From: JBEVJK01 sp040510195
GTDB taxonomy: Bacteria > Pseudomonadota > Alphaproteobacteria > Rhizobiales > Rhizobiaceae
Assembly: GCA_040510195.1 (NCBI GenBank)
Contig: JBEVJK010000131.1
Location: 1 to 64,000 of the forward strand
Direction of reading: 5' to 3'
Length of the DNA stretch: 64,000 nt
The notes below the pieces were generated by a model. That model did no database searches, was not told the origin of the DNA, and saw nothing but the letters and a program-made list of their open reading frames with translations. This document shows positions 42,254-50,616 of the stretch, piece after piece. Position numbers and translations under genes: made by a program. The first letter of the stretch is position 1, and every line of letters starts with the position of its first letter.

Positions 42254-43447
42254 TCAATGGGCGATGGCGCGGAAGGCCGCGACGGCGGCCTCGGCGAAGG
42301 CAGGATCGTTGATGTGCAGCGGCAGACGCAGGACCTTGCGGTTGGCGGCCGGCTTCAGCGTCTCCTCGATCGCCTCGAAGAGGGCGCGGTCGGCGCCGGG
42401 ATCGTCGAATGGCGCGCCGGGCGCGTCGAGTGCCGAGACGCCTTTCTCCGGGATCAGGAAGGCGAGGGGACCCCGGCATCGATCGAGGCGCTCGCCGATC
42501 CAGCGGCCGATCCGACGGCATTCCTCGGCCGTCGTGCGCATCAGCGTGACATTGGGGTTGTGGCGGTAGAGCAGGCGGCCCCGAAAGCTCTCCGGGACGC
42601 TCTCGGGGGCCCAGAAATTCACCATGTCGAGGGCGCCGACGGAGCCGACATAGGGGATGCCGGAGCGCTCGATAGCGCCGAAACGGTCTTCCGTGGCGGC
42701 CAGCACGCCGCCCAGCAGGAGGTCGCAGACCTCCGTAGTTGTGATGTCCAGGACGCCGGTCAGAAGCCCACTGTCGACCAGCTTCTCCATGGCGCGCCCG
42801 CCGGTGCCGGTGGCGTGGAAGACCATGCAGTCGTAGTCCGCCCTCAGCGCCTCGGCGATGGCGGTGACGCAGGGCGTGGTGACGCCGAACATGGTGAGGC
42901 CGAGGGCCGGCTTGCCTGCGGCGGCGGGCGCCGGCCGCGCCACCATGCCGGCGATCGCCTGGGCGGCGTTGTGCAGGACGACCCGCGACACGCGGTTGAG
43001 GCCGGCGATGTCGGTCACCGACGGCATCATGACGATGTCGGACACGCCGACATAGGGAGCGACGTCGCCGGATGCGAGCGTCGAGACCATCACCTTGGGC
43101 AGGCCGAGCGGCAGGCTGCGCAAGCCTGCGGTGACGATCGACGTGCCGCCGCCGCCGCCGATGCCGACGACGCCGGAGACGTCGTCCCGGCTCTCGAGGA
43201 AGCGCCGGAAGGCATCACCCATTGCGGTCACGGCCGTGCCGCGGTCGTCGCCGCACAGCACGGCATCGGCGCCGTCCGGATGGAAGCCGGCGACGGTCGC
43301 CGCAGCGACGTCCACCGGCACCGCGGAGGGGCGCGTGCCGACGTCGACGACAGTCACCGAGGCGCCGGCATCGGCAATGGCCCGGGCCAGGAAGACCAGC
43401 TCCTCGCCCTTGGTGTCGGCCGTGCCGACCACGTAGACGCGTCCCAC
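42254..43447 (-). CDS. Tm-1-like ATP-binding protein (UPF0261)
   Basis: A 397-residue protein from a GTG behind GGGAGGG. VYVVGTADTKGEELVFLARAI at the start, GVVGIGGGGGTSIVTAGLRSLPLG in the nucleotide-binding part and GVLDITTTEVCDLLLGG mark the UPF0261/Tm-1 family. The plant Tm-1 protein inhibits tobamovirus replication; the bacterial function is not established. First gene of a three-gene operon divergent from a TetR gene; the shared 81-base gap carries an inverted repeat, so TetR control of this operon is likely. Confidence 0.87.
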   Translation of the reverse strand: MGRVYVVGTADTKGEELVFLARAIADAGASVTVVDVGTRPSAVPVDVAAATVAGFHPDGADAVLCGDDRGTAVTAMGDAFRRFLESRDDVSGVVGIGGGGGTSIVTAGLRSLPLGLPKVMVSTLASGDVAPYVGVSDIVMMPSVTDIAGLNRVSRVVLHNAAQAIAGMVARPAPAAAGKPALGLTMFGVTTPCVTAIAEALRADYDCMVFHATGTGGRAMEKLVDSGLLTGVLDITTTEVCDLLLGGVLAATEDRFGAIERSGIPYVGSVGALDMVNFWAPESVPESFRGRLLYRHNPNVTLMRTTAEECRRIGRWIGERLDRCRGPLAFLIPEKGVSALDAPGAPFDDPGADRALFEAIEETLKPAANRKVLRLPLHINDPAFAEAAVAAFRAIAH

Positions 43448-43503
43448 GATCGGCCCTCCCTGGCTGCCGGTGCGCTATCGGCCCCGTCACAGCCTTGCAG
43501 ATT

Positions 43504-43542
43504 TTTGAGACTGGAGTATCGTAATGAGATGCATGTCTCAAA
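43504..43542. promoter_or_regulatory. candidate TetR operator, inverted repeat over the TetR start
   Basis: TTTGAGAC (43504-43511) and GTCTCAAA (43535-43542) are exact complements, 23 bases apart, straddling the TetR start codon in the divergent region. The arrangement suits autoregulation plus control of the Tm-1-like operon. Spacing is long for a single TetR dimer, so the arms may be separate half sites. Confidence 0.4.
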
Positions 43543-44224
43543 TCAAGCGGAAGCGGTGAACGACCATGAGGAGCGAGGTCCGCGGGCGCGCACGGCGCGG
43601 CTGATGCTCGATACCGCGGTCCAGCTGATGCAAGGCGGCATGGTGCCTTCGGTAAGCGACGTCGCCGAGGCGGCTCAGGTCTCGCGCGCCACCGCCTATC
43701 GATACTTCCCGAGCCAGGCGGCGCTGGTGCATGCGGTGGTCGACGAGGCGCTCGGACCGATCCTCGACTGGCGCTCCGACGCGACCGAGGCCGGCGAGCG
43801 CGTTCGCGACCTTTTCGAAGGCGCCATGCCCCGAATCGACGCCTTCGAGGCGACGTTCCGCGCCGCCCTCCAGCTGTCGCTGCAGCAGTGGGCGAAGCGC
43901 CAGGCGGGCACGCTGGGCAGCGAGCCGGCCTTTACCCGCGGCCACCGCATCGACCTCATCAGCAAGGCTTTCCAGCCTCTGCCGGACGAGGTCGGCGACG
44001 CCGAGCGCCAACGGCTGGCCAAGGCGCTTTCGCTGATCTTCGGCATCGAATCGCTGATCGTGCTCAAGGACATCTGGGGCGACGGCGCCGAGGAGGCGCG
44101 CGGAGTGGTGCTGTGGGCAGCGCAGGCGCTGGTAGACGCGACGCTCGCCGAAGCCCAGGCCTACGGTCACAATCTGGTCGGACCAAACGCCCGGCCGCGG
44201 GAATTGAACAAACCAACAAAGTGA
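43529..44224 (+). CDS. TetR/AcrR-family regulator
   Basis: A 231-residue regulator from the ATG at 43529. The helix-turn-helix is at about 37-62 (VSDVAEAAQVSRATAYRYFPS), the rest is an all-helical ligand domain. It is divergent from the Tm-1-like operon and upstream of the ABC importer genes, so it could control both sides. Ligand unknown; probably a compound related to the imported carbohydrate or its acid. Confidence 0.88.
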   Translation: MHVSNQAEAVNDHEERGPRARTARLMLDTAVQLMQGGMVPSVSDVAEAAQVSRATAYRYFPSQAALVHAVVDEALGPILDWRSDATEAGERVRDLFEGAMPRIDAFEATFRAALQLSLQQWAKRQAGTLGSEPAFTRGHRIDLISKAFQPLPDEVGDAERQRLAKALSLIFGIESLIVLKDIWGDGAEEARGVVLWAAQALVDATLAEAQAYGHNLVGPNARPRELNKPTK

Positions 44225-44229
44225 GGGGT

Positions 44230-44259
44230 TGCAAACGATTACAATCTGGTGAGATTGTA
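44230..44259. promoter_or_regulatory. LacI-like operator overlapping a perfect hairpin before the ABC operon
   Basis: TGCAAACGATTACA (44230-44243) has the central CG and near-symmetry of LacI-family sites. Overlapping it, TACAATCT-GGTG-AGATTGTA (44240-44259) is a perfect 8-bp inverted repeat with a 4-base loop. It lies just after the TetR gene in the 286-base leader of the binding-protein gene (44225-44510), which otherwise shows no gene. Could be an operator or a weak terminator. Confidence 0.4.
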
Positions 44260-44510
44260 CCGCATCTGGAAGAGCAGGGTGGCGGAAGGTCGAAATGGCC
44301 GAGTTGGCGCTTGACCTGCTTTCAAGAGTGGTACTACCAGATCAAGGAGAAGCAGGGCCGGTGAATTCCGGCCAGACCACCGATCGGCCCGGCAGAAGGC
44401 GAGGAGGCCGCTGCCCGGGAACGGTCTGAAGCCTGCGACAAGCAGGTCGTCGCGGCGGAGCTCGATTCGCACGACGGAAGGGAACGACGCGCAACAGGGA
44501 GGAACCGAGA

Positions 44511-45821
44511 ATGCGCAGAAGCCTCACCGGCATCGTTGCCGGAATCGCCTTTTCACTGGCCACGTCGACGGCATCCTTCGCCCAGGAACTGACCATCTTC
44601 TGGGCCGAATGGGACCCGGCCAACTATCTGCAAGAGCTGGCCAACCAGTACGAGGCCGAGACCGGCGTGAAGGTCACGGTCGAGACGACGCCATGGTCGG
44701 ACTTCCAGACCAAGGCTTTCGCCGAGTTCAACGCCAAGGGCGACGCCTACGACATGGTCGTCGGCGATTCGCAGTGGCTGGGGGCAGCTTCGGAAGGCGG
44801 CCACTATGTGGACCTCACCGATTTCGTCAAGGAGAACAACGTTCTCGAAAAGATGGCTCCGGCCACGGTGAAGTTCTACTCCGAATATCCCGGCAACAGC
44901 GGCAAATACTGGTCCATTCCCACCGAGGGCGATGCGGTTGGCTGGTCCTACCGCAAAGACTGGTTCGAGGACCCCAAGGAGAAGGAAGCCTTCAAAGCCA
45001 AGTACGGCTATGAGCTGGGGGTGCCGAAGACCTGGAAGGAGATGACCGAGATCGCGGAATTCTTCCACCGGCCGGACCAGAACCGATACGGGATCGCGAT
45101 CTACACGCAGAACCAGTATGACGGCTTGGCGATGGGCTTCGAGAACGCGCTGTTCTCCTATGGCGGCGAGCTGGGCGACTATTCCACCTACAAGGTCGAC
45201 GGTTACATCAACTCCGACAAGGCAATCGCCGCTGCGGAAAACTATCGCAAGCTGTTCGGCTTTACGCCGCCCGGCTGGACCAACGCCTTCTTCGTCGAGG
45301 ACAACCAGGCGATCACCGAGAACCTGGCGGCGATGAGCATGAACTACTTCGCCTTCTTCCCCTCGCTGCTCAACGAGTCCACCAATCCCAACGCCAAGTC
45401 GACCGGGTTCTTCGCCAATCCTGCCGGCCCGGGCGGCGACCAATTTGCCGCGCTCGGCGGCCAGGGCATTTCGATCGTCTCCTACTCCAAGAATCAGGAG
45501 GAAGCGATGAAATTCCTGAAATGGTTCATCCAGGACGACGTGCAGAAGAAGTGGGCCGAGCTGGGTGGCTATACCTGCAACAAGGCCGTGCTGGAATCGG
45601 CCGAGTTCCAGAACGCGACGCCCTACAACAAAGCCTTCTACGAAACGATGTTCAAGGTGAAGGATTTCTGGGCGGTGCCGGAATATGCCGAGCTGTTGCA
45701 GCAGCTCAACCAGCGCGTCTACCCCTATATCGTCAACGGCCAGGGCACGGCCAAGGAAGCGCTTGACGCGCTGGCGGCCGATTGGAACGCCACGTTCAAG
45801 AAATACGGCCGCAGCCAGTAG
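44511..45821 (+). CDS. ABC transporter substrate-binding protein, family 1 (carbohydrate type)
   Basis: A 436-residue secreted binding protein. The Sec signal peptide is MRRSLTGIVAGIAFSLATS followed by cleavage near SFAQ-ELT. The mature part starts LTIFWAEWDPANYLQELANQ, with YDMVVGDSQWLG and an EGDAVGWSYRKDWF segment typical of family 1 sugar/polyol binding proteins. It heads an operon of two permeases, a small membrane protein and two ATPases. Ligand likely a sugar, polyol or glycoside; not determinable by eye. A strong hairpin separates it from the permease genes. Confidence 0.9.
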   Translation: MRRSLTGIVAGIAFSLATSTASFAQELTIFWAEWDPANYLQELANQYEAETGVKVTVETTPWSDFQTKAFAEFNAKGDAYDMVVGDSQWLGAASEGGHYVDLTDFVKENNVLEKMAPATVKFYSEYPGNSGKYWSIPTEGDAVGWSYRKDWFEDPKEKEAFKAKYGYELGVPKTWKEMTEIAEFFHRPDQNRYGIAIYTQNQYDGLAMGFENALFSYGGELGDYSTYKVDGYINSDKAIAAAENYRKLFGFTPPGWTNAFFVEDNQAITENLAAMSMNYFAFFPSLLNESTNPNAKSTGFFANPAGPGGDQFAALGGQGISIVSYSKNQEEAMKFLKWFIQDDVQKKWAELGGYTCNKAVLESAEFQNATPYNKAFYETMFKVKDFWAVPEYAELLQQLNQRVYPYIVNGQGTAKEALDALAADWNATFKKYGRSQ

Positions 45822-45832
45822 GCGGCCTGGCG

Positions 45833-45857
45833 CGGAGGGGGCTGACCGCCCCCTCCG
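45833..45857 (+). other. strong intra-operon stem-loop after the binding-protein gene
   Basis: CGGAGGGGGC-TGACC-GCCCCCTCCG forms a perfect 10-bp GC stem with a 5-base loop, 11 bases after the binding-protein stop. There is no T-tract. It likely blocks 3' exonucleases and raises binding-protein levels over the downstream membrane genes. Confidence 0.55.
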
Positions 45858-45887
45858 TCCGCATTTCGTGCCGGAAGGACATTCGAC

Positions 45888-46793
45888 TTGGCGACAGCAG
45901 TCATGACCACGCTGGATCCACGCTCGGCCGCCGCTTCGCGCGGCATGAGCGATCTCTCGATCCGCAACCTCTTCATCATCCCGACGATACTGTTCCTGAT
46001 CGTCTTCAACATCTTCCCGCTGATCTACTCGCTGGGCTATTCCTTCACCGACTTTCGGGCTTCGACCAATGCGCCGGCGAATTTCGTTGGGCTCGCCAAC
46101 TACCGCGAGCTGCTCAACGATCCATTCGTATGGCGCAATTTCTCGGTGACGGCCAAGTATGTGATCGTCTCGGTGGTCGGGCAGGTCGTCGTCGGCTTCG
46201 GCATCGCCATGCTGCTCAACCGCAACATCCCCTTCAAGGGACTGATCACGACGCTGCTCCTTCTCCCGATGATGCTGTCCATGGCCGTGGTGGGGCTTTT
46301 CTGGAAGCTGCTCTACGACCCGTCTTTCGGCATCATCAACTATGCGCTCGGGCTGGGCAAGTTCGAGTGGCTGGGCAATGCCGACATGGCGCTTTACGCG
46401 GTCGCGATCACCGACATCTGGATGTGGTCGCCCTTCGTCATGCTGCTTTCGCTCGCCGGGCTGTCGGCGGTGCCGAAGCATCTCTACGAGGCGGCGGCGA
46501 TCGACCGGGCGGGGCCGTTCTACACCTTCTTCCGCATCACGCTGCCGCTGGTGGCGCCGATCCTGATGATCGCCGTCATCTTTCGCACCATGGAGGCCTT
46601 CAAGACCTTCGATCTTGCCTATGTGCTTTCCACGCAGCCGACCACCGAGGTCATCTCCATCCGGCTCTACAAGATGGCCTTTCAGGAGTGGCAGACGGGC
46701 CGCTCCTGTGCGCTCGCCTACATCGTGCTGGTCATGGTGCTCGCCATCACCAACATCTACGTCAAGTACCTGAACAAGGTGAAGGAGCGCTGA
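45888..46793 (+). CDS. sugar ABC transporter permease, MalF/UgpA type
   Basis: A 301-residue inner-membrane permease. I keep the TTG at 45888 because GGAAGGA stands eight bases before it; an ATG five codons later is possible. About six hydrophobic segments; the EAA loop is YEAAAIDRAGPFYTFFRITLP, then LVAPILMIAVIFR. It pairs with the next permease to form the channel. Next start is one base after this stop. Confidence 0.9.
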   Translation: MATAVMTTLDPRSAAASRGMSDLSIRNLFIIPTILFLIVFNIFPLIYSLGYSFTDFRASTNAPANFVGLANYRELLNDPFVWRNFSVTAKYVIVSVVGQVVVGFGIAMLLNRNIPFKGLITTLLLLPMMLSMAVVGLFWKLLYDPSFGIINYALGLGKFEWLGNADMALYAVAITDIWMWSPFVMLLSLAGLSAVPKHLYEAAAIDRAGPFYTFFRITLPLVAPILMIAVIFRTMEAFKTFDLAYVLSTQPTTEVISIRLYKMAFQEWQTGRSCALAYIVLVMVLAITNIYVKYLNKVKER

Positions 46794-46794
46794 G

Positions 46795-47754
46795 ATGGCC
46801 GCCGTGCGCACGCCGCGCGAGACCGCGCTCAACCGGCTGGCGATCGCCGCCGTCCTGGTGATCACGCTGATCTTCCTGGCGCCGATCTACTGGATCGCGT
46901 CGACCGCCTTCAAGCCGCGCAACCTGGCCACGACGATCCCGCCGACGGTGATCTTCCAGCCGGAGATCTCGCCCTTCGTCAAGCTCTTCACCAAGCGCTC
47001 GCAGCTGAGGACGGCGCCGACGCCCGAGGAATACGCGGCGGCTCCCTGGTGGGAGCGCCTGGTCTTCGACGGCGGCGAGAAGGTGGTGCGCTCGGGGCGC
47101 GGCGAGGTCCAGGCTTCCGGCTATCCGAGCCGGTTCACGAACTCGCTGATCGTCGCCATCACCTCGACGGTGCTCGCGGTGGGCATGGGGACGTTCACCG
47201 CCTACGGCTTCTCGCGCTTCAGGGTCAAAGGCGAGGCGGACCTCCTGTTCTTCATCCTGTCCACCCGCATGCTGCCGCCGGTGGTGGTGGCGATCCCGAT
47301 GTTCCTGATGTACCGCGCGGTCGGCCTCAACGACACGCATTGGGGGCTGATCATCCTCTACACCGCCTTCAACCTCTCCTTCTCGGTGTGGCTGATGAAG
47401 GGCTTCATGGACGAGATCCCCAAGGAGTACGAAGAGGCGGCGCTGGTCGACGGCTACACGCGCATGCAGGCCTTCTTCAAGGTCGTGCTGCCCGAGGCGG
47501 CGACGGGCATCGCCGCGACGGCGGTGTTCTGCTTCATCACAGCGTGGAACGAGTATGCGTTCGCGCTCATCATGACCAACCGTCGGGCACAGACGGCGCC
47601 GCCCTTCATCCCCTCGCAGGTCGGCTCCGGCCTGCCCGACTGGACGGTGATCGCGGCGGGCACGTTCCTCTTCCTGCTGCCGGTGGCCATCTTCACCTTC
47701 CTGTTGCGCAACCACCTGCTGCGCGGCGTGACCTTCGGAGCGATCCGCAAATGA
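46795..47754 (+). CDS. sugar ABC transporter permease, MalG/UgpE type
   Basis: A 319-residue permease with six hydrophobic segments, an extended periplasmic loop at about 55-100 and the EAA motif YEEAALVDGYTRMQAFFKVVLP followed by FITAWNEYAFALIMT. FLLRNHLLRGVTFGAIRK is the usual MalG C-terminus. Its TGA overlaps the ATG of the small membrane gene. Partner of the preceding permease. Confidence 0.9.
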   Translation: MAAVRTPRETALNRLAIAAVLVITLIFLAPIYWIASTAFKPRNLATTIPPTVIFQPEISPFVKLFTKRSQLRTAPTPEEYAAAPWWERLVFDGGEKVVRSGRGEVQASGYPSRFTNSLIVAITSTVLAVGMGTFTAYGFSRFRVKGEADLLFFILSTRMLPPVVVAIPMFLMYRAVGLNDTHWGLIILYTAFNLSFSVWLMKGFMDEIPKEYEEAALVDGYTRMQAFFKVVLPEAATGIAATAVFCFITAWNEYAFALIMTNRRAQTAPPFIPSQVGSGLPDWTVIAAGTFLFLLPVAIFTFLLRNHLLRGVTFGAIRK

Positions 47755-47972
47755 GCTTCCGCGCCATCAACCAGCGCTATCTGGAGCCGGCATCGCAGAT
47801 CGTCATGGTGCTCGGCATCATCGCGCTCTGCCAGCCATGGAGCCTGTTCCTGCATCGCTACGGGCTGACGGTGGTGCTGATCGGGCTCGTCGGCTTCATG
47901 ATCACAGGCAAGATCGGGCCGGAGCCCAACCCGCAGCAGGTCGAGATGGAAGGCGGGGAGGGCCCGCGGTGA
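47751..47972 (+). CDS. small membrane protein embedded in the ABC operon
   Basis: A 73-residue protein coupled to both neighbours: its ATG overlaps the permease stop (ATGA) and its TGA overlaps the ATPase start (GTGA). Two hydrophobic helices (SQIVMVLGIIALCQPWSLFL and GLTVVLIGLVGFMITG) are followed by an acidic tail. No family recognised. Strict coupling on both sides argues that it is a real subunit or helper of this importer. Confidence 0.7.
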   Translation: MSFRAINQRYLEPASQIVMVLGIIALCQPWSLFLHRYGLTVVLIGLVGFMITGKIGPEPNPQQVEMEGGEGPR

Positions 47973-49093
47973 CGCAGATCGAGCTCCGGGGCGTGCAGAA
48001 GTTCTTCGGCGAGGTCCAGGTCATCAAGGACCTCAACCTGAAGATCGCCGACAACGAGTTCATCGTGCTGCTCGGGCAATCCGGCTGCGGCAAGACGACA
48101 ACGCTGAGGGCGATCGCCGGGCTGGAGACGATCGACGACGGCGACATCCTGATCGACGGCAAGCCGGTTCAAAACATGAAGGCGTCGGACCGCGACATCG
48201 CCTTCGTGTTCCAGCTCTATGCGCTCTATCCGCATATGAACGTCTACGAGAACATCGCCTTTCCGCTCAGGGCGACGCGCAAGTCGAAGGCCGAAGTGGA
48301 CCAGGAGGTGCGGGCGGTTGCACGCACGCTGCAGATCACCCACCTGCTCGACAAGAAGCCGTCGGCGCTGTCGGGAGGCGACATGCAGCGCGTGGCGATC
48401 GGCCGGGCGCTGGTGCGGCGGCCCAAGGCGCTCTTGATGGACGAGCCGATCGGCGCGCTGGACGCCAAGCTGCGCGAGGAGATGCGGGCCGAGATCAAGC
48501 GGCTGCACATGAAGCAGGGCTCGACGACGATCTACGTGACCCACGACCAGGTCGAGGCGATGAGCCTGGCGGACCGCATCGTGGTGATGCACGAGGGCAT
48601 CCTCCAGCAGACCGGAACGCCGGAGGAGGTCTACGAGCACCCGGCCAACCTGTTCGTGGCGCGCTTCGTCGGCAGCCCGATGATGAACGTGACGCCGGCG
48701 CGGGTGTCGGAGACCGACCAGACCGCCACGGTGACGGTGGAGGGCGCTGCCGAGGGCTTCGCCTTCCCGCGCGAGATTTTGGCCCGGCTCGACCGGATCG
48801 ATGCTGCGAACGGCCATCTGGCGCTGGGCATCCGGCCGGAGGGCGTGCTGGTGGAGAAGAGCGCGAAGGCCGGCTACCTGCCGGTCGAGGCCCACATCAT
48901 CGAGCCGCTCGGCGCCTACGACATCGTCGACCTGAAGGTCGGTTCGCAGATGCTGCGGGCGCGCACGCGAAGCGGCTTCGTCGAACAGGCGGGCGACCGC
49001 GTGTTTGCCCGGATCGACCCGGCGCAGGCGCACTTCTTCGACTCCGAGAGCGGGCTATCGCTCGGCCTCGGGTCCGGCGGGGAGGTCGGCTGA
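47969..49093 (+). CDS. sugar ABC transporter ATP-binding protein (MalK/UgpC-like), first of two
   Basis: A 374-residue ATPase from a GTG overlapping the previous stop. Walker A GQSGCGKTT is at 36-44, Q-loop FVFQLYALYPHM, signature LSGGDMQR, Walker B LLMDEPIGALD, H-loop VTHDQVEAMS. The C-terminal third (about 240-370) is the TOBE/regulatory domain. Together with the next gene it forms a heterodimeric motor, since the two sequences differ throughout. The D-M in the signature replaces the commoner Q-R or Q-Q. Confidence 0.92.
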   Translation: MTQIELRGVQKFFGEVQVIKDLNLKIADNEFIVLLGQSGCGKTTTLRAIAGLETIDDGDILIDGKPVQNMKASDRDIAFVFQLYALYPHMNVYENIAFPLRATRKSKAEVDQEVRAVARTLQITHLLDKKPSALSGGDMQRVAIGRALVRRPKALLMDEPIGALDAKLREEMRAEIKRLHMKQGSTTIYVTHDQVEAMSLADRIVVMHEGILQQTGTPEEVYEHPANLFVARFVGSPMMNVTPARVSETDQTATVTVEGAAEGFAFPREILARLDRIDAANGHLALGIRPEGVLVEKSAKAGYLPVEAHIIEPLGAYDIVDLKVGSQMLRARTRSGFVEQAGDRVFARIDPAQAHFFDSESGLSLGLGSGGEVG

Positions 49094-50173
49094 ATGGCCC
49101 AAATCGAACTCAGGGACATCACCAAGACCTTCGGGGCTCACACGGCGCTCCGGAACCTGAACCTCGACATCGCCGACGGCGAGTTCTTCGTGCTGCTCGG
49201 CGAGACCGGAGCCGGCAAGACCACCACGCTCAGGCTAATCGCCGGCCTGGAGAATCCCGACCACGGCCAGGTGCTGATCGACGGCACCGATGTCGGCAAA
49301 TGGGGGGCGGCCGAGCGCGACGTGGCGCTGGTGCTGCAGCAATACTCGCTCTATCCGCGCTACACGGTGCGGGAGAACCTCGAATTCCCGCTCAAGTCCA
49401 AGATCCGCCGTGTCGAGCCGCAGGAGATCAAGGAGCGGGTGGCGCGGGCGGCGCGGACGCTGCGCATCGAGCACCTGCTCGACCGCAAGACCGACCGGCT
49501 GTCGGGCGGCGAGATGCAGCGCGTGTCGATCGGCCGGGCGATCGTCAGGAAGCCGCGCGTTTTTCTCATGGACGAGCCGCTCTCCAACCTCGACGCCAAG
49601 CTGCGCGAGGCGCTGCGCACCGAGCTCAAGAACCTGCAGATGACGCTCGGCGCAACCTTCCTGTTCGTGACCCACGACCAGATCGAGGCCATGTCGATGG
49701 GCGACAAGGTGGGCGTGCTCAACCATGGCCGGCTGGTGCAGACCGGCACGCCGCAGGACATCTACAACAATCCGCGTGACACCTTCGTGGCGAGCTTCGT
49801 CGGCTCGCCGCCGATGAACCTGCTCGATGGCCGGCTGATCGGCGGTCGCGCCGTCGTGGCGCCGATCAATTTCGAGCTGCCCTATGCGGCGGCGGGGGCC
49901 GAGACCTCGGAGGGGCGGCCGCTGATCTTCGGCATCCGGCCGGAAGACGTCTATCTCGAGGCCGGGGCACCGGTCGAGGCGAAGGTGCACGACGTCGAGA
50001 ATCACGGCGTGGAGAAGATCCTCACTCTGCGGGCTGGCGACACGATGGTGCGGGTGACGGTGCCGGCGCAGACGCATGTCGCGCTGGAGGAGGATGTGCG
50101 GTTCGCCTGGAACGAGCAGAAGGTGGTGCTGTTCGACCACGGGTCTGGAGTAAGCCTCAGGCACGCCGGTTGA
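49094..50173 (+). CDS. sugar ABC transporter ATP-binding protein (MalK/UgpC-like), second of two
   Basis: A 359-residue ATPase starting directly after the previous stop. Walker A GETGAGKTT at 36-44, signature LSGGEMQR, Walker B FLMDEPLSNLD and H-loop VTHDQIEAMS are intact, so both sites of the presumed heterodimer should hydrolyse ATP. A TOBE-type C-terminal domain begins near residue 235. Last gene of the importer operon; a 443-base non-coding stretch follows. Confidence 0.92.
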   Translation: MAQIELRDITKTFGAHTALRNLNLDIADGEFFVLLGETGAGKTTTLRLIAGLENPDHGQVLIDGTDVGKWGAAERDVALVLQQYSLYPRYTVRENLEFPLKSKIRRVEPQEIKERVARAARTLRIEHLLDRKTDRLSGGEMQRVSIGRAIVRKPRVFLMDEPLSNLDAKLREALRTELKNLQMTLGATFLFVTHDQIEAMSMGDKVGVLNHGRLVQTGTPQDIYNNPRDTFVASFVGSPPMNLLDGRLIGGRAVVAPINFELPYAAAGAETSEGRPLIFGIRPEDVYLEAGAPVEAKVHDVENHGVEKILTLRAGDTMVRVTVPAQTHVALEEDVRFAWNEQKVVLFDHGSGVSLRHAG

Positions 50174-50250
50174 GCGTTTCGAGGTAGGTGTACCGATTCG
50201 GCACAGGAGGTGGGGAAGCGGCGGATTCCGCTTTCGACCGACACCTATGG

Positions 50251-50320
50251 AGAAAGTTGGCCGAAAATTTTTCTACCTCAAGTTATATTTGGTCATCGTT
50301 TGCACAGAAAATTGGCCGAA
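50251..50320. repeat. pair of 15-base direct repeats in a gene-free, AT-rich stretch
   Basis: AGAAAGTTGGCCGAA (50251-50265) and AGAAAATTGGCCGAA (50306-50320) differ at one base and lie 55 bases apart. They are in the 50174-50616 interval, which contains no credible gene and is much more AT-rich than its surroundings. They may be regulator sites for a transcript ending at the terminator at 50422-50462. Confidence 0.5.
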
Positions 50321-50421
50321 GGGTTAACTAATAAGTAACTATGAGGTTGTCATCGCGCAGACATGCGCGCTAGTCATCATCGCGTTTACGATCACTGATC
50401 GAACTGTCACTAAATGGCAGA

Positions 50422-50462
50422 ACAGGGGGAGTTTAAAGCCCTTTGGCTCTCCCTGTCTTTTT
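50422..50462 (+). terminator. rho-independent terminator, possible small-RNA 3' end
   Basis: ACAGGGGGAG (50422-50431) pairs with CTCTCCCTGT (50447-50456) with one wobble; a C and five T follow. It is 249 bases beyond the last ABC gene, so it more probably ends a separate short transcript arising in 50280-50420 than the operon. Confidence 0.65.
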
Positions 50463-50616
50463 CTCGAATTCCTCTCCTATTGGCATACTCGTTCATCCAA
50501 ATTGGTGACCGTCCCCGCGGCAGCAATCGTGCTAGGTTGCCTTCGCGTCAGGGACATCCATGGGCGATGGCGGGTGGTGGCCAGAGACTCCCTAGCGCGA
50601 GTGACAGGAGGCACCC

